Assembly: GCF_002192255.1 (NCBI RefSeq)
Contig: NZ_CP021768.1
Span: 4,383,501 to 4,447,500, forward strand
From: Stenotrophomonas sp. WZN-1
GTDB lineage: Bacteria; Pseudomonadota; Gammaproteobacteria; Xanthomonadales; Xanthomonadaceae
Direction: 5' to 3'
DNA: 64,000 nucleotides
A model generated the notes under the pieces. It had not been told where the DNA came from. It searched no databases and saw only the letters and a list, made by a program, of their open reading frames with translations. The position numbers and the translations under genes were made by a program. Below, in pieces: positions 23,697 to 34,464 of the stretch (positions are counted from its first letter, which is position 1; each line of letters starts with the position of its first letter).

Positions 23697-25358
23697 TTAT
23701 TTGGTGATATCCACGTCCTTGGTCTCGCGCAGGAACAGGCCACCAATCACCACCGACATCAATGCGATGATGATCGGATACCACAGGCCGTAGTACAGGT
23801 TGCCGGTACCGGCCACCAGCGCGAACGAGATCGCCGGCAGGAAGCCACCGAACCAGCCGTTGCCGATGTGGTACGGCAGCGACATCGAGGTGTAGCGGAT
23901 GCGGGTCGGGAACAGTTCGACCAGGTAGGCGGCGATCGGGCCGTAGACCATGGTCACGTACAGCACCAGCAGCCACAGCATGAACACCGTGCCGGCGATG
24001 TTGATGCGTGCGCCATCGGCCTTGGCCGGGTAGCCGGCGGTGGTCAGGGCGGTCTTCAGTTCCGCACCGAACGCATCGGCCTTGGCCTTGCCCTCTTCCT
24101 TGGTCAGGCCGGCCGCCTCATACGAGGTGACGCTGGCGCTGCCCACGTTCACCATCGCCAGCGAACCGGCGGCGGCGGGTTGCACGTCATACGGCACACC
24201 GGCCTTGGTCAGCGCGGCGGTGGCCACGTCGCAGGAGCTGGTGAACTTGCGCAGGCCAACCGGATCGAACTGGAACGAGCAGGTGGCCGGATCGGCCACG
24301 ACCAGGGCCGGCGAGCTGCTGCGGGCCTCTTCGATGGCCGGGTTGGCGAAGTGGGTCAGGCCCTTGAAGATCGGGATGTAGGTGACGGCGGCCAGCAGGC
24401 AGCCGGCCAGGATGATCTTCTTGCGGCCGATACGGTCGGACAGCCAGCCGAAGAAGATGAAGAACGGCACGCCCAGCGCCAGCGCGGCCGCGATCAGCAG
24501 GTAGGAGGTGGTGGCATCGACCTTCAGCATGCTGCTGAGGAAGAACAGCGCGTAGAACTGGCCGCCGTACCAGACCACCGCCTGGCCAGCCGCAGCACCC
24601 AGCAGGACCAGCAGCATCAGCTTCAGGTTGCCGCCCTTCAGGCTGTCACGGAACGGGGTCTTGGAACCCTTGCCCTCGGACTTCATCTGCTGGAACAGCG
24701 GCGATTCGCTCAGCTGCAGGCGGATCCACACGGACACGCCCAGCAGCAGGATCGAGACCAGGAACGGAATGCGCCAGCCCCAGGCTTCGAAGGCTTCGTT
24801 GCCGAGGAAGTAGCGGCAGGCCAGGATGATCAGCAGCGACATGAACAGGCCGAGCGTGGCGGTGCACTGGATGAAGCTGGTGTACAGGCCGCGCTTGTCG
24901 TCCGGCGCGTGCTCGGCCACGTAGGTGGCGGCACCGCCGTACTCACCGCCCATCGCCAGGCCCTGGGCCAGGCGCAGGATGATCAGGATCACCGGTGCGG
25001 CGAAGCCGATCGAGGCGTAGTTGGGCAGCACGCCGACCAGGAAGGTCGAGATGCCCATGATCAGGATGGTGACCAGGAAGGTGTACTTGCGGCCGATGCG
25101 GTCGCCAAGGCTGCCGAAGAAGGCTGCGCCGAACGGACGCACGAAGAAGCCGGCGGCGAACGCCAGCAGGGCGAAGATCATGCCCGTGGTTTCATTGACG
25201 CCACTGAAGAACTGCTTGGCGATGATGGCGGCGAGCGAGCCATACAGGAAGAAGTCATACCACTCGAACACCGTACCGAGGCTCGAGGCGAAGATGACTT
25301 TCTTGTGGCCCTTGGTCAGGGTGCCCGCTTTGTGTGCGGTGCTGGGTGTAGTGGACAT
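23697..25358 (-). CDS. MFS transporter, metabolite:H+ symporter (MHS) family, with a ~110-residue extra loop
   Basis: 553 residues, about 100 longer than usual for MHS carriers such as ProP, KgtP or ShiA. N-terminal half is canonical: GTVFEWYDFFLYGSLAAIIAK, RPFGAAFFGSLGDRIGRKYTF, and RLAQGLAMGGEYGGAATYVAEHAP. After GWLSDRIGRKK and one more helix an insertion (about residues 337-450) follows, polar, with two cysteines (C360, C376) and no hydrophobic helix; then the last helices. By topology the insertion should be periplasmic. Substrate is probably a small carboxylate or betaine. It lies 94 bp downstream of the DcaP-like porin on the same strand, opposite acs, which favours a carboxylate; that is inference. 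Confidence 0.88.
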   Translation of the reverse strand: MSTTPSTAHKAGTLTKGHKKVIFASSLGTVFEWYDFFLYGSLAAIIAKQFFSGVNETTGMIFALLAFAAGFFVRPFGAAFFGSLGDRIGRKYTFLVTILIMGISTFLVGVLPNYASIGFAAPVILIILRLAQGLAMGGEYGGAATYVAEHAPDDKRGLYTSFIQCTATLGLFMSLLIILACRYFLGNEAFEAWGWRIPFLVSILLLGVSVWIRLQLSESPLFQQMKSEGKGSKTPFRDSLKGGNLKLMLLVLLGAAAGQAVVWYGGQFYALFFLSSMLKVDATTSYLLIAAALALGVPFFIFFGWLSDRIGRKKIILAGCLLAAVTYIPIFKGLTHFANPAIEEARSSSPALVVADPATCSFQFDPVGLRKFTSSCDVATAALTKAGVPYDVQPAAAGSLAMVNVGSASVTSYEAAGLTKEEGKAKADAFGAELKTALTTAGYPAKADGARINIAGTVFMLWLLVLYVTMVYGPIAAYLVELFPTRIRYTSMSLPYHIGNGWFGGFLPAISFALVAGTGNLYYGLWYPIIIALMSVVIGGLFLRETKDVDITK

Positions 25359-25390
25359 GGGACGCTTCCCCTCCGAAGCAATCGTTGTTG

Positions 25391-25449
25391 GTGGGTGCCG
25401 ACCTTGGTCGGCACTCAATCTCGGTAGGTGCCGACCGTTGGTCGGCGCT
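25391..25449. repeat. Two SMAG-type palindromes between transporter and porin genes
   Basis: GTGCCGACC/GGTCGGCAC at about 25395-25414 and GTAGGTGCCGACC/GGTCGGCGC from 25424. They end 4 bp before the porin stop codon. Confidence 0.75.
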
Positions 25450-25452
25450 CGA

Positions 25453-26880
25453 TCAGAAGCTGTACTTCGTGGTGAACTGCAACCGGGTGATGTCACCCTT
25501 GTTGCCGTTCTCCACTTCGCGACGGCCGTACATCAGCTCGGCGCCGATATCGACCTTGGGCAGCGGCGAGTAGAAGATGTTGCCGCGGATGCTCTGCACG
25601 CTCTTGGTCACCAGCGGGCCGAGGATGCTGTCGTTGTCGTAGTCGCTGCGCGCGTAGATCAGGTTGGTGCGCAGCTTCGGCGAGAACGCATGCCGCCAGC
25701 CCACGTAGCCGGCAAGCACGCCGGTCGGGTTGAGCTCGTCGCGGGCCACGTCGTAGGCACTGTCGGCGGTGATACCCAGGCCGATGTAGCGGGCGATGCC
25801 TTCGCCGCCGGTCAGCTGGTAGTGCAGCGAGTCGCTGTCACCCATCACCCACTTGCCGCCCAGGGTCAGGCCGCCGGCCACCTTGTCGGCCTTGGCGCCG
25901 GTGGCCTGGTTGTCAACCTTCAGCTGACGGACGATGCCGCCGACACCGAAGGTGCCCCAGTCGCCCTTCCAGCCGTAACGCATCGTCAGATCAGGCAGGC
26001 TGCCACGATCGGAGTTGGCGCTGGCATTGGTCCAGGCGCCGGTGACCGGGTTGCGGGTACCGGTGAGGGTGGTGGTTTCCGGGTTTTCCAGCGCGACGCT
26101 GAAGCCGCCCTGGGTGTAGCGCACCTGGGCCTGGCGCACGAAGATCACGCCGTCGGTGGGGCCGACGAAGTCGACCGCTTCCGGCAGTGCGGCCGCGTCC
26201 ATGAAGTTGGACCAGGTCTGGCCGGCCATCCAGTTGTTCCAGTACATGTAGGCGTGGCGCAGGGTCACACCGTAGGTATTGGTCGCGGTCTGGTTGCCCA
26301 GCGAGTTGCCGAAGAAGTCCATTTCGAAGAACGCACCGGCCTTGTTGCCCGATTCGCTCACGTTGTCGATGCCCAGGTTGAAGCGCGAGAACTTGGCGTG
26401 GGCATTGAAGTCGGTGCCCGAACGCTTGCCGCTGCCGCCGGCGCCTTCCACCGGGGTCTGGCCCGGCAGGTACAGCGAACGGCCGGTGGCGTCGTCGGCC
26501 AGCTGGCCATCGCTGGTCTGGGTGGCCAGGAAATCGGCCTTGATGAAGCCGCCGATCTTGACCGTGGTACCCGGCGCCGCGCCCGGGGTGATGGTGGTGA
26601 CCTGGATCGGCTGCTTGCCGGCCGGCACCCGTGCGACCGGCTTCTGCTCGGCCTGCACCGTGCGGACTTCGGTCACCGCCTGCTGGGTCTGGCTGATCTG
26701 GGTCTGCTGTTGTTGCTGCGAAGACAGCAGCAGCTGGACCTGGCGTTCCAGTTCGGCAACGCGTGCTTCCAGTGCCTTCTCTTTGGCGGTCTCTGCGAAC
26801 GCCATGCCCGGTGCGACCAGGGCGACCAACAGGCAGGCCGCCAAAGGTTTGCGCACGGCTTTCAACGTACGGTGGCTCAT
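25453..26880 (-). CDS. DcaP-like outer-membrane porin
   Basis: 475 residues. Signal peptide (KPLAACLLVALVAPGMAFAE), then a coiled-coil segment (ETAKEKALEARVAELERQVQLLLSSQQQQQ) that in DcaP porins trimerises in the periplasm. The rest is a beta-barrel rich in aromatic-ended strands, ending ITRLQFTTKYSF with the terminal Phe of outer-membrane proteins. DcaP porins of Acinetobacter take up dicarboxylates; here the gene is divergent from acs across a region with a dyad symmetry, and upstream of an MHS carrier, so it likely imports small carboxylates. ATG 26880 is preceded by GAGAGGGCAAC; frames further upstream lack a signal peptide. Confidence 0.9.
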   Translation of the reverse strand: MSHRTLKAVRKPLAACLLVALVAPGMAFAETAKEKALEARVAELERQVQLLLSSQQQQQTQISQTQQAVTEVRTVQAEQKPVARVPAGKQPIQVTTITPGAAPGTTVKIGGFIKADFLATQTSDGQLADDATGRSLYLPGQTPVEGAGGSGKRSGTDFNAHAKFSRFNLGIDNVSESGNKAGAFFEMDFFGNSLGNQTATNTYGVTLRHAYMYWNNWMAGQTWSNFMDAAALPEAVDFVGPTDGVIFVRQAQVRYTQGGFSVALENPETTTLTGTRNPVTGAWTNASANSDRGSLPDLTMRYGWKGDWGTFGVGGIVRQLKVDNQATGAKADKVAGGLTLGGKWVMGDSDSLHYQLTGGEGIARYIGLGITADSAYDVARDELNPTGVLAGYVGWRHAFSPKLRTNLIYARSDYDNDSILGPLVTKSVQSIRGNIFYSPLPKVDIGAELMYGRREVENGNKGDITRLQFTTKYSF

Positions 26881-26970
26881 GTTGCCCTCTCTCCCAAGTG
26901 GCAAGGTGATGCCGCGCGTGGGGCACGGTCGAGCCGAGACTGCGGGGCGTTCACGCACAGCGGCTATTCG

Positions 26971-27024
26971 CCATTGGTCGAACCCGGCCCTGCTGGGCGC
27001 TCACTTTCGACCATGGTCTAACCA
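26971..27024. promoter_or_regulatory. Dyad-symmetric region between divergent porin and acs genes, candidate regulator site
   Basis: TTGGTCGAA (26974-26982) is mirrored by TTCGACCA (27006-27013), centres about 32 bp apart. A second short palindrome TGGTCTAACCA overlaps the right half (27014-27024). Positions are about 100 bp from either start codon, suitable for activators of both promoters. Likely candidates are the CrbR-type regulator encoded nearby or a CRP-like protein; binding is not shown. Confidence 0.4.
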
Positions 27025-27125
27025 GTGTGGTGACGCGGCCGGGGGTGGATGGGGCAAACTGAGGGGGATCGGTCGCTGCGATGCTGCGACCGCACATACA
27101 AAGTCAACGTGCAAGTGAGGGTGCC

Positions 27126-29069
<1,944 letters not shown>

Positions 29070-29190
29070 TGGCGTGACTGCAGGCGCAGGACGCGCCAGG
29101 GACGTGGCCGGGAGGAGGGACCCGGCCGTGTCCGACCCGTCCTGCACCTGCCATCACGTCGCTCTTTTTCCTGATCGATAAGCTCGACCC

Positions 29191-29856
29191 ATGACCACCC
29201 TCCTGATTGCCGATGACCACCCGCTGTTCCGCGAAGCCCTGCGTGGGGCGGTGCAGCGGGTCATCCCCGGCGTGCAGCTGTTCGAGGCCGACAGCGTGGA
29301 AGCGCTGTATGCACTGGCCGACCAGCACAACGACGCCGACCTGGTCCTGATGGATCTCAACATGCCCGGTGCGCAGGGTTTCAACGCGCTGGTGCACATG
29401 CGCTCGCTGCACCCGCACCTGCCGGTGGTGGTGGTGTCCGCGCGCGAGGAAGCCACGGTGATGCGCCGCGCGCTCGACCACGGCGCGCTGGGCTTCATTC
29501 CGAAATCCGCCGACTCGGACACCATCGGCCATGCACTGGGCACCATCCTTGATGGCGAGACCTGGGCTCCGCCGGAAGCGCACAACGTGCCGCCCACCGG
29601 CAGCGAAGAACGCGAAGTCGGCCAGCGCCTGCGTGAGCTGACGCCGCAGCAGTTCCGCGTTTTGCAGATGCTGGGCGCTGGTCGCTTGAACAAGCAGATC
29701 GCCTACGACCTCAACGTCTCCGAAGCGACGATCAAGGCCCACGTCACCGCCATCCTGCGCAAGCTGGGCGTGACCAACCGCACCCAGGCCGTGCTGATGG
29801 CCGGCAAGCTGGCCATCGACGACGACGCCATCGTGCTGCCGCCGGAAGAAGACTGA
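29191..29856 (+). CDS. crbR: LuxR/NarL-family response regulator, CrbR/ErdR-like
   Basis: 221 residues. Receiver domain with acidic pair DDH (8-10), phosphoacceptor D55 in LVLMDLNMPG, and conserved K in GFIPKSA. A linker leads to the GerE-type helix-turn-helix (about 150-215: LTPQQFRVLQMLGAGRLNKQIAYDLNVSEATIKAHVTAILRKLGVTNRTQAV in two parts). Orphan in strict sense, but placed directly after acs and near the SLC5-fused hybrid kinase gene. In Vibrio cholerae and pseudomonads such a pair (CrbS/CrbR, MxtR/ErdR) activates acs. The symbol is assigned by context and architecture. Confidence 0.85.
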   Translation: MTTLLIADDHPLFREALRGAVQRVIPGVQLFEADSVEALYALADQHNDADLVLMDLNMPGAQGFNALVHMRSLHPHLPVVVVSAREEATVMRRALDHGALGFIPKSADSDTIGHALGTILDGETWAPPEAHNVPPTGSEEREVGQRLRELTPQQFRVLQMLGAGRLNKQIAYDLNVSEATIKAHVTAILRKLGVTNRTQAVLMAGKLAIDDDAIVLPPEED

Positions 29857-29858
29857 AG

Positions 29859-29983
29859 GTAGTGCCGGCCGCCGGCCGGCAATCGCCTTCAGTTCCTGAA
29901 ATCACCCGAAACCGCTTCGGTAGGTGCCAAGCTTGCTTGGCACGCTCTCGCCGTTGCGCATGCCGGCCAGCGGCCGGCACTAC
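29859..29983. repeat. Three SMAG palindromes after the response regulator gene
   Basis: GTAGTGCCGGCCGCCGGCCG from 29859, GTAGGTGCCAAGCTTGCTTG from 29920, and an inverted GCCGGCCAGCGGCCGGC copy ending CTAC at 29980-29983. The first starts 2 bp after the stop codon. Confidence 0.8.
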
Positions 29984-30084
29984 TCGGCACCGCTGCGCTC
30001 TCGATATAGCCATCGCTATACAAACCAGCCCTGCCTGCGCATTTCGCTGGAAATGCGCCACGCGCGAATCGCGGTGCTAAGCTT

Positions 30085-30190
30085 CGCGTCCCCTTGGGGA
30101 GTAGCCGGATTCCTTCGCAGGAATCGTCCACGTCAACATACTCGGCCAGTGCGCCGTGGCGTGGACAACCATGATGGTTGGCGAGACCAG
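30085..30190 (+). promoter_or_regulatory. yybP-ykoY manganese riboswitch
   Basis: The conserved class elements appear in order: GGGGAGTAG (30096-30104), ACATACTCGGCC (30137-30148) as first metal-binding loop, a GTCCACG/CGTGGAC stem, hairpin CAACCATGATGGTTG (30166-30180) and GGCGAGACC (30180-30188) as partner loop. It lies in the leader of mntP, the classical target: Mn2+ binding raises exporter expression in E. coli and Lactococcus. The start codon follows about 78 nt after the aptamer. Confidence 0.9.
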
Positions 30191-30267
30191 CGGCCCGCGC
30201 GCGCAACGTCAGGTTGGGCGCGAGCGCAGGCCGTGCGTCCGTCCTAGCCCGACCTCAGCCGCTGCCC

Positions 30268-30843
30268 ATGTCCCCCATTTCGATCCTCCTGATCGGCTTT
30301 GCCATGTCCACCGATGCCTTCGCCGCTGCAATCGGCAAGGGCGCGGCCATGCGCAAGCCGGTGTTCCGCGACGCACTGCGTGCCGGCATCATCTTTGGCG
30401 TCATCGAGGCGATCACGCCCATCATCGGCTGGCTGCTCGGCCGTGCCGCCCTGCAGTACGTCGAAGCCTTCGACCACTGGATCGCGTTCGGCCTGCTCGG
30501 CGCGCTGGGCATCCACATGATCTACAACGGCCTGCGCCCGGACAGCGCCGAGGACGATGAAGATCCCTCGCAGCACCACGGCTTCTGGAAGCTGGCGCTG
30601 ACCGGCTTCGCCACCAGCATCGATGCGATGGCGGTGGGTATCGGCCTGGCCTTCATGGACGTGCATATCGGCGTGATGGCTGCGGTGATCGGCCTGTGCA
30701 CGCTGAGCATGGTCACCGTCGGCATCATGCTCGGCCGCGTGCTGGGCAGCATGGTCGGCAAGCGTGCCGAGATCATCGGCGGCGTGATCCTGGTGATCAT
30801 CGGTGCGACGATCCTGTACGAACACCTGCACGGCGTGGGGTAA
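30268..30843 (+). CDS. mntP: Manganese efflux pump MntP
   Basis: 191-residue inner-membrane protein (YebN family), six hydrophobic segments in two homologous halves. The repeated acidic motifs [13 protein letters not shown] (helix 1) and [14 protein letters not shown] (helix 4) hold the aspartates that conduct Mn2+ out. Start ATG 30268 gives [19 protein letters not shown], the family N-terminus. Expression should respond to Mn2+ through the upstream riboswitch. It separates the response regulator gene from the kinase gene although it has no known link with them. Confidence 0.95.
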   Translation: MSPISILLIGFAMSTDAFAAAIGKGAAMRKPVFRDALRAGIIFGVIEAITPIIGWLLGRAALQYVEAFDHWIAFGLLGALGIHMIYNGLRPDSAEDDEDPSQHHGFWKLALTGFATSIDAMAVGIGLAFMDVHIGVMAAVIGLCTLSMVTVGIMLGRVLGSMVGKRAEIIGGVILVIIGATILYEHLHGVG

Positions 30844-30862
30844 CACATCCGCGATTACGTGG

Positions 30863-30886
30863 TTGCCGGCCGGCGGCCGGCACTAC
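30863..30886. repeat. SMAG palindrome overlapping the stop codon of the hybrid kinase gene
   Basis: On the minus strand GTAGTGCCGGCCGCCGGCCG begins at 30886; its TAG (30885-30883) is the kinase stop codon. The element separates mntP from the convergent kinase gene. Confidence 0.8.
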
Positions 30887-33800
30887 TGGGCGTCGCGCAG
30901 CGCGCCCAGGAAGGCGCGCAGCGAGGCCGGCTTGATCGGCTTGGTCAGCACGCGGTAGCCCCGTTCACGCGCCATCCGCTTCAGCTCGTCGCGGCCATCG
31001 GCGGTCAGCAGCGCGCCCGGCAGCGGGTAACCGGCGGCTTCGCGCAGCGCCACCAGCGCATCCAGGCCGTCCATGCGGTCGTGCAGGTGGTAATCCACCA
31101 GCATCACCTGTGGGTGCTCGGCGATCTTCTCCAGCGCCTGGTCGACGGTGGCCGCAGTGATCACCTGCACCTGCCAACGACCGAGCAGTGCGCGCATGCC
31201 GTCGAGGATCTCCTCGTCGTTGTCCACGCACAGCACGCGCAGGCCCGCCAGCGAATCGCTGCGCACCGGCGCGGCGACAGCCTGTACCGGCGCGGCCAGT
31301 TCGGTGTAGCCCGGCAGGGGCGCCACCCGCGGCAGGATGATCGAGAACATCGAGCCCTTGCCAACCCGGCTGCGCGCGTTCAACCGATGGTCGAGCAGGC
31401 GCGAAATGCGCTGGCAGATCGACAACCCCAGTCCCAGCCCCTGCTCACCCCAGTCGAACGGCTGCTGGTAGCGGTGGAACTCGTCGAAGATCTGCCGCAT
31501 GTGGTGCTCGGGAATGCCGGGCCCGGTATCCCAGACCTGCAGCTCCACTTCGTCGCCGCGCTGGCGCACGGCCAGCACGATGCGACCCTGGCGGGTATAG
31601 CGCAGCGCGTTGGCCAGGAAGTTCTGCAGCACGCGGCGCAGCAGGCGGCGGTCACTGCGTACCCATGCCGGGCGCGCGAACAGGTCCAGGCGCAGGCCAC
31701 GGCCAGCGGCAACCGGGGTGTACTGGGCGGCCAGCTCGCGCATCAACGCGCTCACGTCGAACTCGCCGATCACCGGGTGCAGGCCGCCGGCATCCAGCCG
31801 CGATACATCCAGCAGGCCATCGAGCAGTTCTTCGGCCGCGCGCAGCGACGCGTCCACGCGCTCGGCCAGGTGCTTCTGCTCGTCGCTCACGTGATCACTG
31901 TCGCGCAGTGCCGAAGCGAACAGGCGTGCTGCGTTCAGCGGCTGCAGCACGTCGTGGCTGATCGCCGCCAGGAAGCGCGTCTTCGACTGCTGCGCGACCT
32001 CGGCCTCGTGGGAGCGCTCGGCCACGCGCTGTTCCAGCGTTTCGTTGGCTTCCAGCAGTGCTTTCTCCGCGTGCTTGTAGTCGGTGATGTCGTTGTAGCT
32101 GGTCACGTAGCCGCCACCGGGCAGCGCCTGGCCGCGCATCTCGATCACCTTGCCGTCGCTGCGGGTACGCTCGAACACGTGCGGTGAACCAGCGCGCATG
32201 TAGCCGATGCGGCGGTTGATCTGCACCTCGATATCACCCTCGCCCAGCTCGCCGCGCTCGGCGTTGTAGCGGATCAGGTCGGCCACCGGGCGGCCCACGT
32301 AGAGCATGCCGTCGGGATAGCCGAACATGTCCTGGTAGCGACGATTCCACGCCGTCAGCCGCATGTCCGGATCGACCACGCTGACACCGGCGCTGATGTT
32401 CTCCAGCGTGGTCGACAGGATCTCGCGATTGAAGCGCAGTTCCTGTCCGGCTTCGTCCAGCACCGCCACCACTTCGCCCAGATCCATGCCCGAGCCGCGC
32501 AGCAGGCTGGTCAGCAGCAGGCGTGCCGATGCCGCACCGATCGAGGCGGCCAGCAGGCGCTCGGTGAACTGTACCCACGGCCGGTCCGCAGGCGCCGAGG
32601 ATTGCAGCTCGCGGCCCAGCGACTGCGCCTGCTCGAAGAACGAACGCCGCGCATGGCGCTCGCCCACCACGCGCGAGGCCAGCGCCAGCAGGTCGCCCAC
32701 GTGCACATGGCCCGGCCAGCCACCGGCCACCGACGGGCGCTCGGCATACGGGTCGAGGAACGGTGCGGCACGCAGCCGCTCATCGACGCCGGGGCGCCAG
32801 CGTGCGGACACCAGCATCATCGTCGCCGCATTGACCAGCAGCGACCAGAACGTGCCGTGGGTCAGCGGGTCCCAGCCGGTCATCCCGAACAGCTGCTGCG
32901 GGCGCAGCCACTCGATGCCGAATGGACCGTGCTGCACCCAGGCGGCATCGACCCAGCCGGCCATGGTCATCGCTGGCAGCAGCAAGGTGTACAGCCAGGT
33001 GGCGAAGCCCAGCAGCATGCCCACCTCGACGCCGCGCCGGCTGGCGCCGCGCCAGTACAGGCCGCCAATCAGGCCGGGTGCGAACTGCGCCACCGCTGCG
33101 AACGCCATCAGGCCATACGAGGCCAGCGTGCTGTCGTTGCTGCTGGTGCGGTAGTAGCTGTACGCCATCAGCGCCAGCAGCAGGATCGCCAGGCGGCGGA
33201 TCCACAGCACGCGCGAGGCGACGTCGGCGGCCTCCTGGTGGTCACCGCTCCGACGCAGCAGCACCGGCATCACCAGGTCGTTGCTGACCATGGTGGCCAG
33301 CGCGATCGACGACACGATGACCATGCCGGTGGCCGCCGAGAAGCCGCCCACATAGGCGATCAGCGCCAGCGCGTTGCGGCCCTCGGCCAGTGGCAGGGCC
33401 AGCACCATCGAGTCGTCGGCGACGCTGCCGCCGGTGCCGAACAGGGTCACGCCGGCGGTGGCGATCGGCAGCACCATGCCCGAGATCAGCACCAGGTAGC
33501 CACCGAACATCCAGCGCGCGCGGCGCACGTCGCGCACGTCACCGCACTCGACCACAGCCACGTGGAACTGCCGCGGCAGGCAGATGATGGCGAGGAAACT
33601 GAGCAGGGTCTGCGAAATGAAGCCCACCGGCGGCAGGCCGGTGAACAGCGTATGCACCGACTCGACCACTGCATCGGTGCGGTTGCTCAGCCACAGGTAG
33701 GCGAACACGCCCACGGCCAGCATCGCCAGCAGCTTGATCACCGATTCGAAGGCGATCGCCAGCATCATGCCGTGATGGTGCTCGGTGGCATCGACCTGGC

Positions 33801-34329
33801 GGGTACCGAACAGGGTGGCGAACAATGCCATCAGCAGCGCCACGTACAGCGCGGGATCGGTGAAGAAGCCGGTCGGGCCGGTGTTGCCGGTCAGCACCTG
33901 CAGGCTCATCGCCACCGCTTTGTACTGCAGGGCCAGGTACGGAATGATGCCGATCAGCGCGATGATCGCCACCAGCGCCGCCAGCCTCCGCGAACGGCCG
34001 AAGCGCGAGGAGATGAAATCGGCGATGGACACCACGTTCTGGCTGCGCGCGATCAGCGCCAGGCGTTCGATGATGCGCCAGCCGAACAGCAACAACAGCA
34101 GCGGGCCTATGTAGATCGGCAGGTAGCCCACGCCGTTGCGCACGGCGGTGCCGACCGCGCCGTAGAAGGTCCACGACGAGCAGTACACGGCCAGCGCCAA
34201 GCTGTAGACCACCGGCCGCAGCCAGGGTCTATCCGGATACATCGGTCGACGGTCACCCCACCACGCCACGCCGAACAGCAGCGCGGCATAGGCAACCGAG
34301 ACCAGCAGCAGGATCCAGCTGGAGACCAC
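30883..34329 (-). CDS. crbS: Hybrid sensor histidine kinase with SLC5 transporter domain, CrbS/MxtR-like
   Basis: 1148 residues. Order: twelve to thirteen membrane helices of sodium/solute symporter (SLC5) type in roughly the first 500 residues; a linker with the STAC-type region; a PAS domain (ISAGVSVVDPDMRLTAWNRRYQDMFGYP); a short coiled coil; histidine kinase with H792 in FLAAISHDVLQPLNAARLFASAL and ATP-binding loops (DTGPGIPE, GLGLGLSICQRI); and a C-terminal receiver with D1079 in VMLVDYHLHD. This layout is that of CrbS, which senses acetate or a related signal and drives CrbR. Start GTG 34329 gives VSSWILLLVSVAYAALLFG; upstream residues are non-hydrophobic. The stop lies in a SMAG element. 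Confidence 0.92.
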   Translation of the reverse strand: MVSSWILLLVSVAYAALLFGVAWWGDRRPMYPDRPWLRPVVYSLALAVYCSSWTFYGAVGTAVRNGVGYLPIYIGPLLLLLFGWRIIERLALIARSQNVVSIADFISSRFGRSRRLAALVAIIALIGIIPYLALQYKAVAMSLQVLTGNTGPTGFFTDPALYVALLMALFATLFGTRQVDATEHHHGMMLAIAFESVIKLLAMLAVGVFAYLWLSNRTDAVVESVHTLFTGLPPVGFISQTLLSFLAIICLPRQFHVAVVECGDVRDVRRARWMFGGYLVLISGMVLPIATAGVTLFGTGGSVADDSMVLALPLAEGRNALALIAYVGGFSAATGMVIVSSIALATMVSNDLVMPVLLRRSGDHQEAADVASRVLWIRRLAILLLALMAYSYYRTSSNDSTLASYGLMAFAAVAQFAPGLIGGLYWRGASRRGVEVGMLLGFATWLYTLLLPAMTMAGWVDAAWVQHGPFGIEWLRPQQLFGMTGWDPLTHGTFWSLLVNAATMMLVSARWRPGVDERLRAAPFLDPYAERPSVAGGWPGHVHVGDLLALASRVVGERHARRSFFEQAQSLGRELQSSAPADRPWVQFTERLLAASIGAASARLLLTSLLRGSGMDLGEVVAVLDEAGQELRFNREILSTTLENISAGVSVVDPDMRLTAWNRRYQDMFGYPDGMLYVGRPVADLIRYNAERGELGEGDIEVQINRRIGYMRAGSPHVFERTRSDGKVIEMRGQALPGGGYVTSYNDITDYKHAEKALLEANETLEQRVAERSHEAEVAQQSKTRFLAAISHDVLQPLNAARLFASALRDSDHVSDEQKHLAERVDASLRAAEELLDGLLDVSRLDAGGLHPVIGEFDVSALMRELAAQYTPVAAGRGLRLDLFARPAWVRSDRRLLRRVLQNFLANALRYTRQGRIVLAVRQRGDEVELQVWDTGPGIPEHHMRQIFDEFHRYQQPFDWGEQGLGLGLSICQRISRLLDHRLNARSRVGKGSMFSIILPRVAPLPGYTELAAPVQAVAAPVRSDSLAGLRVLCVDNDEEILDGMRALLGRWQVQVITAATVDQALEKIAEHPQVMLVDYHLHDRMDGLDALVALREAAGYPLPGALLTADGRDELKRMARERGYRVLTKPIKPASLRAFLGALRDAQ

Positions 34330-34402
34330 GCGTGCGTTTCCGTCGGAAGAACCCGCAGTGTAGGCCAGGCGTGGCCGGGGGTGCGGGCTCGTTGGGGGCA
34401 AC

Positions 34403-34456
34403 CACCCCCACCAAGGTGGGGGCCTACGCGGAGCGGGCCACGACCGTTGGTCGTGG
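34403..34456. repeat. Two palindromes between kinase and S46 peptidase genes
   Basis: ACCCCCACCAAGGTGGGGG with CTAC (34403-34427), an inverted SMAG copy, and CCACGACCGTTGGTCGTGG (34439-34456) just before the peptidase stop codon. Confidence 0.7.
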
Positions 34457-34464
34457 CCGGCTTC

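Noticed and set aside
29070..29190. GGCCGGG/CCCGGCC hairpin after acs as a terminator
   Set aside because: No T-run follows closely enough; it could equally be chance pairing in GC-rich DNA, so not listed as a feature.
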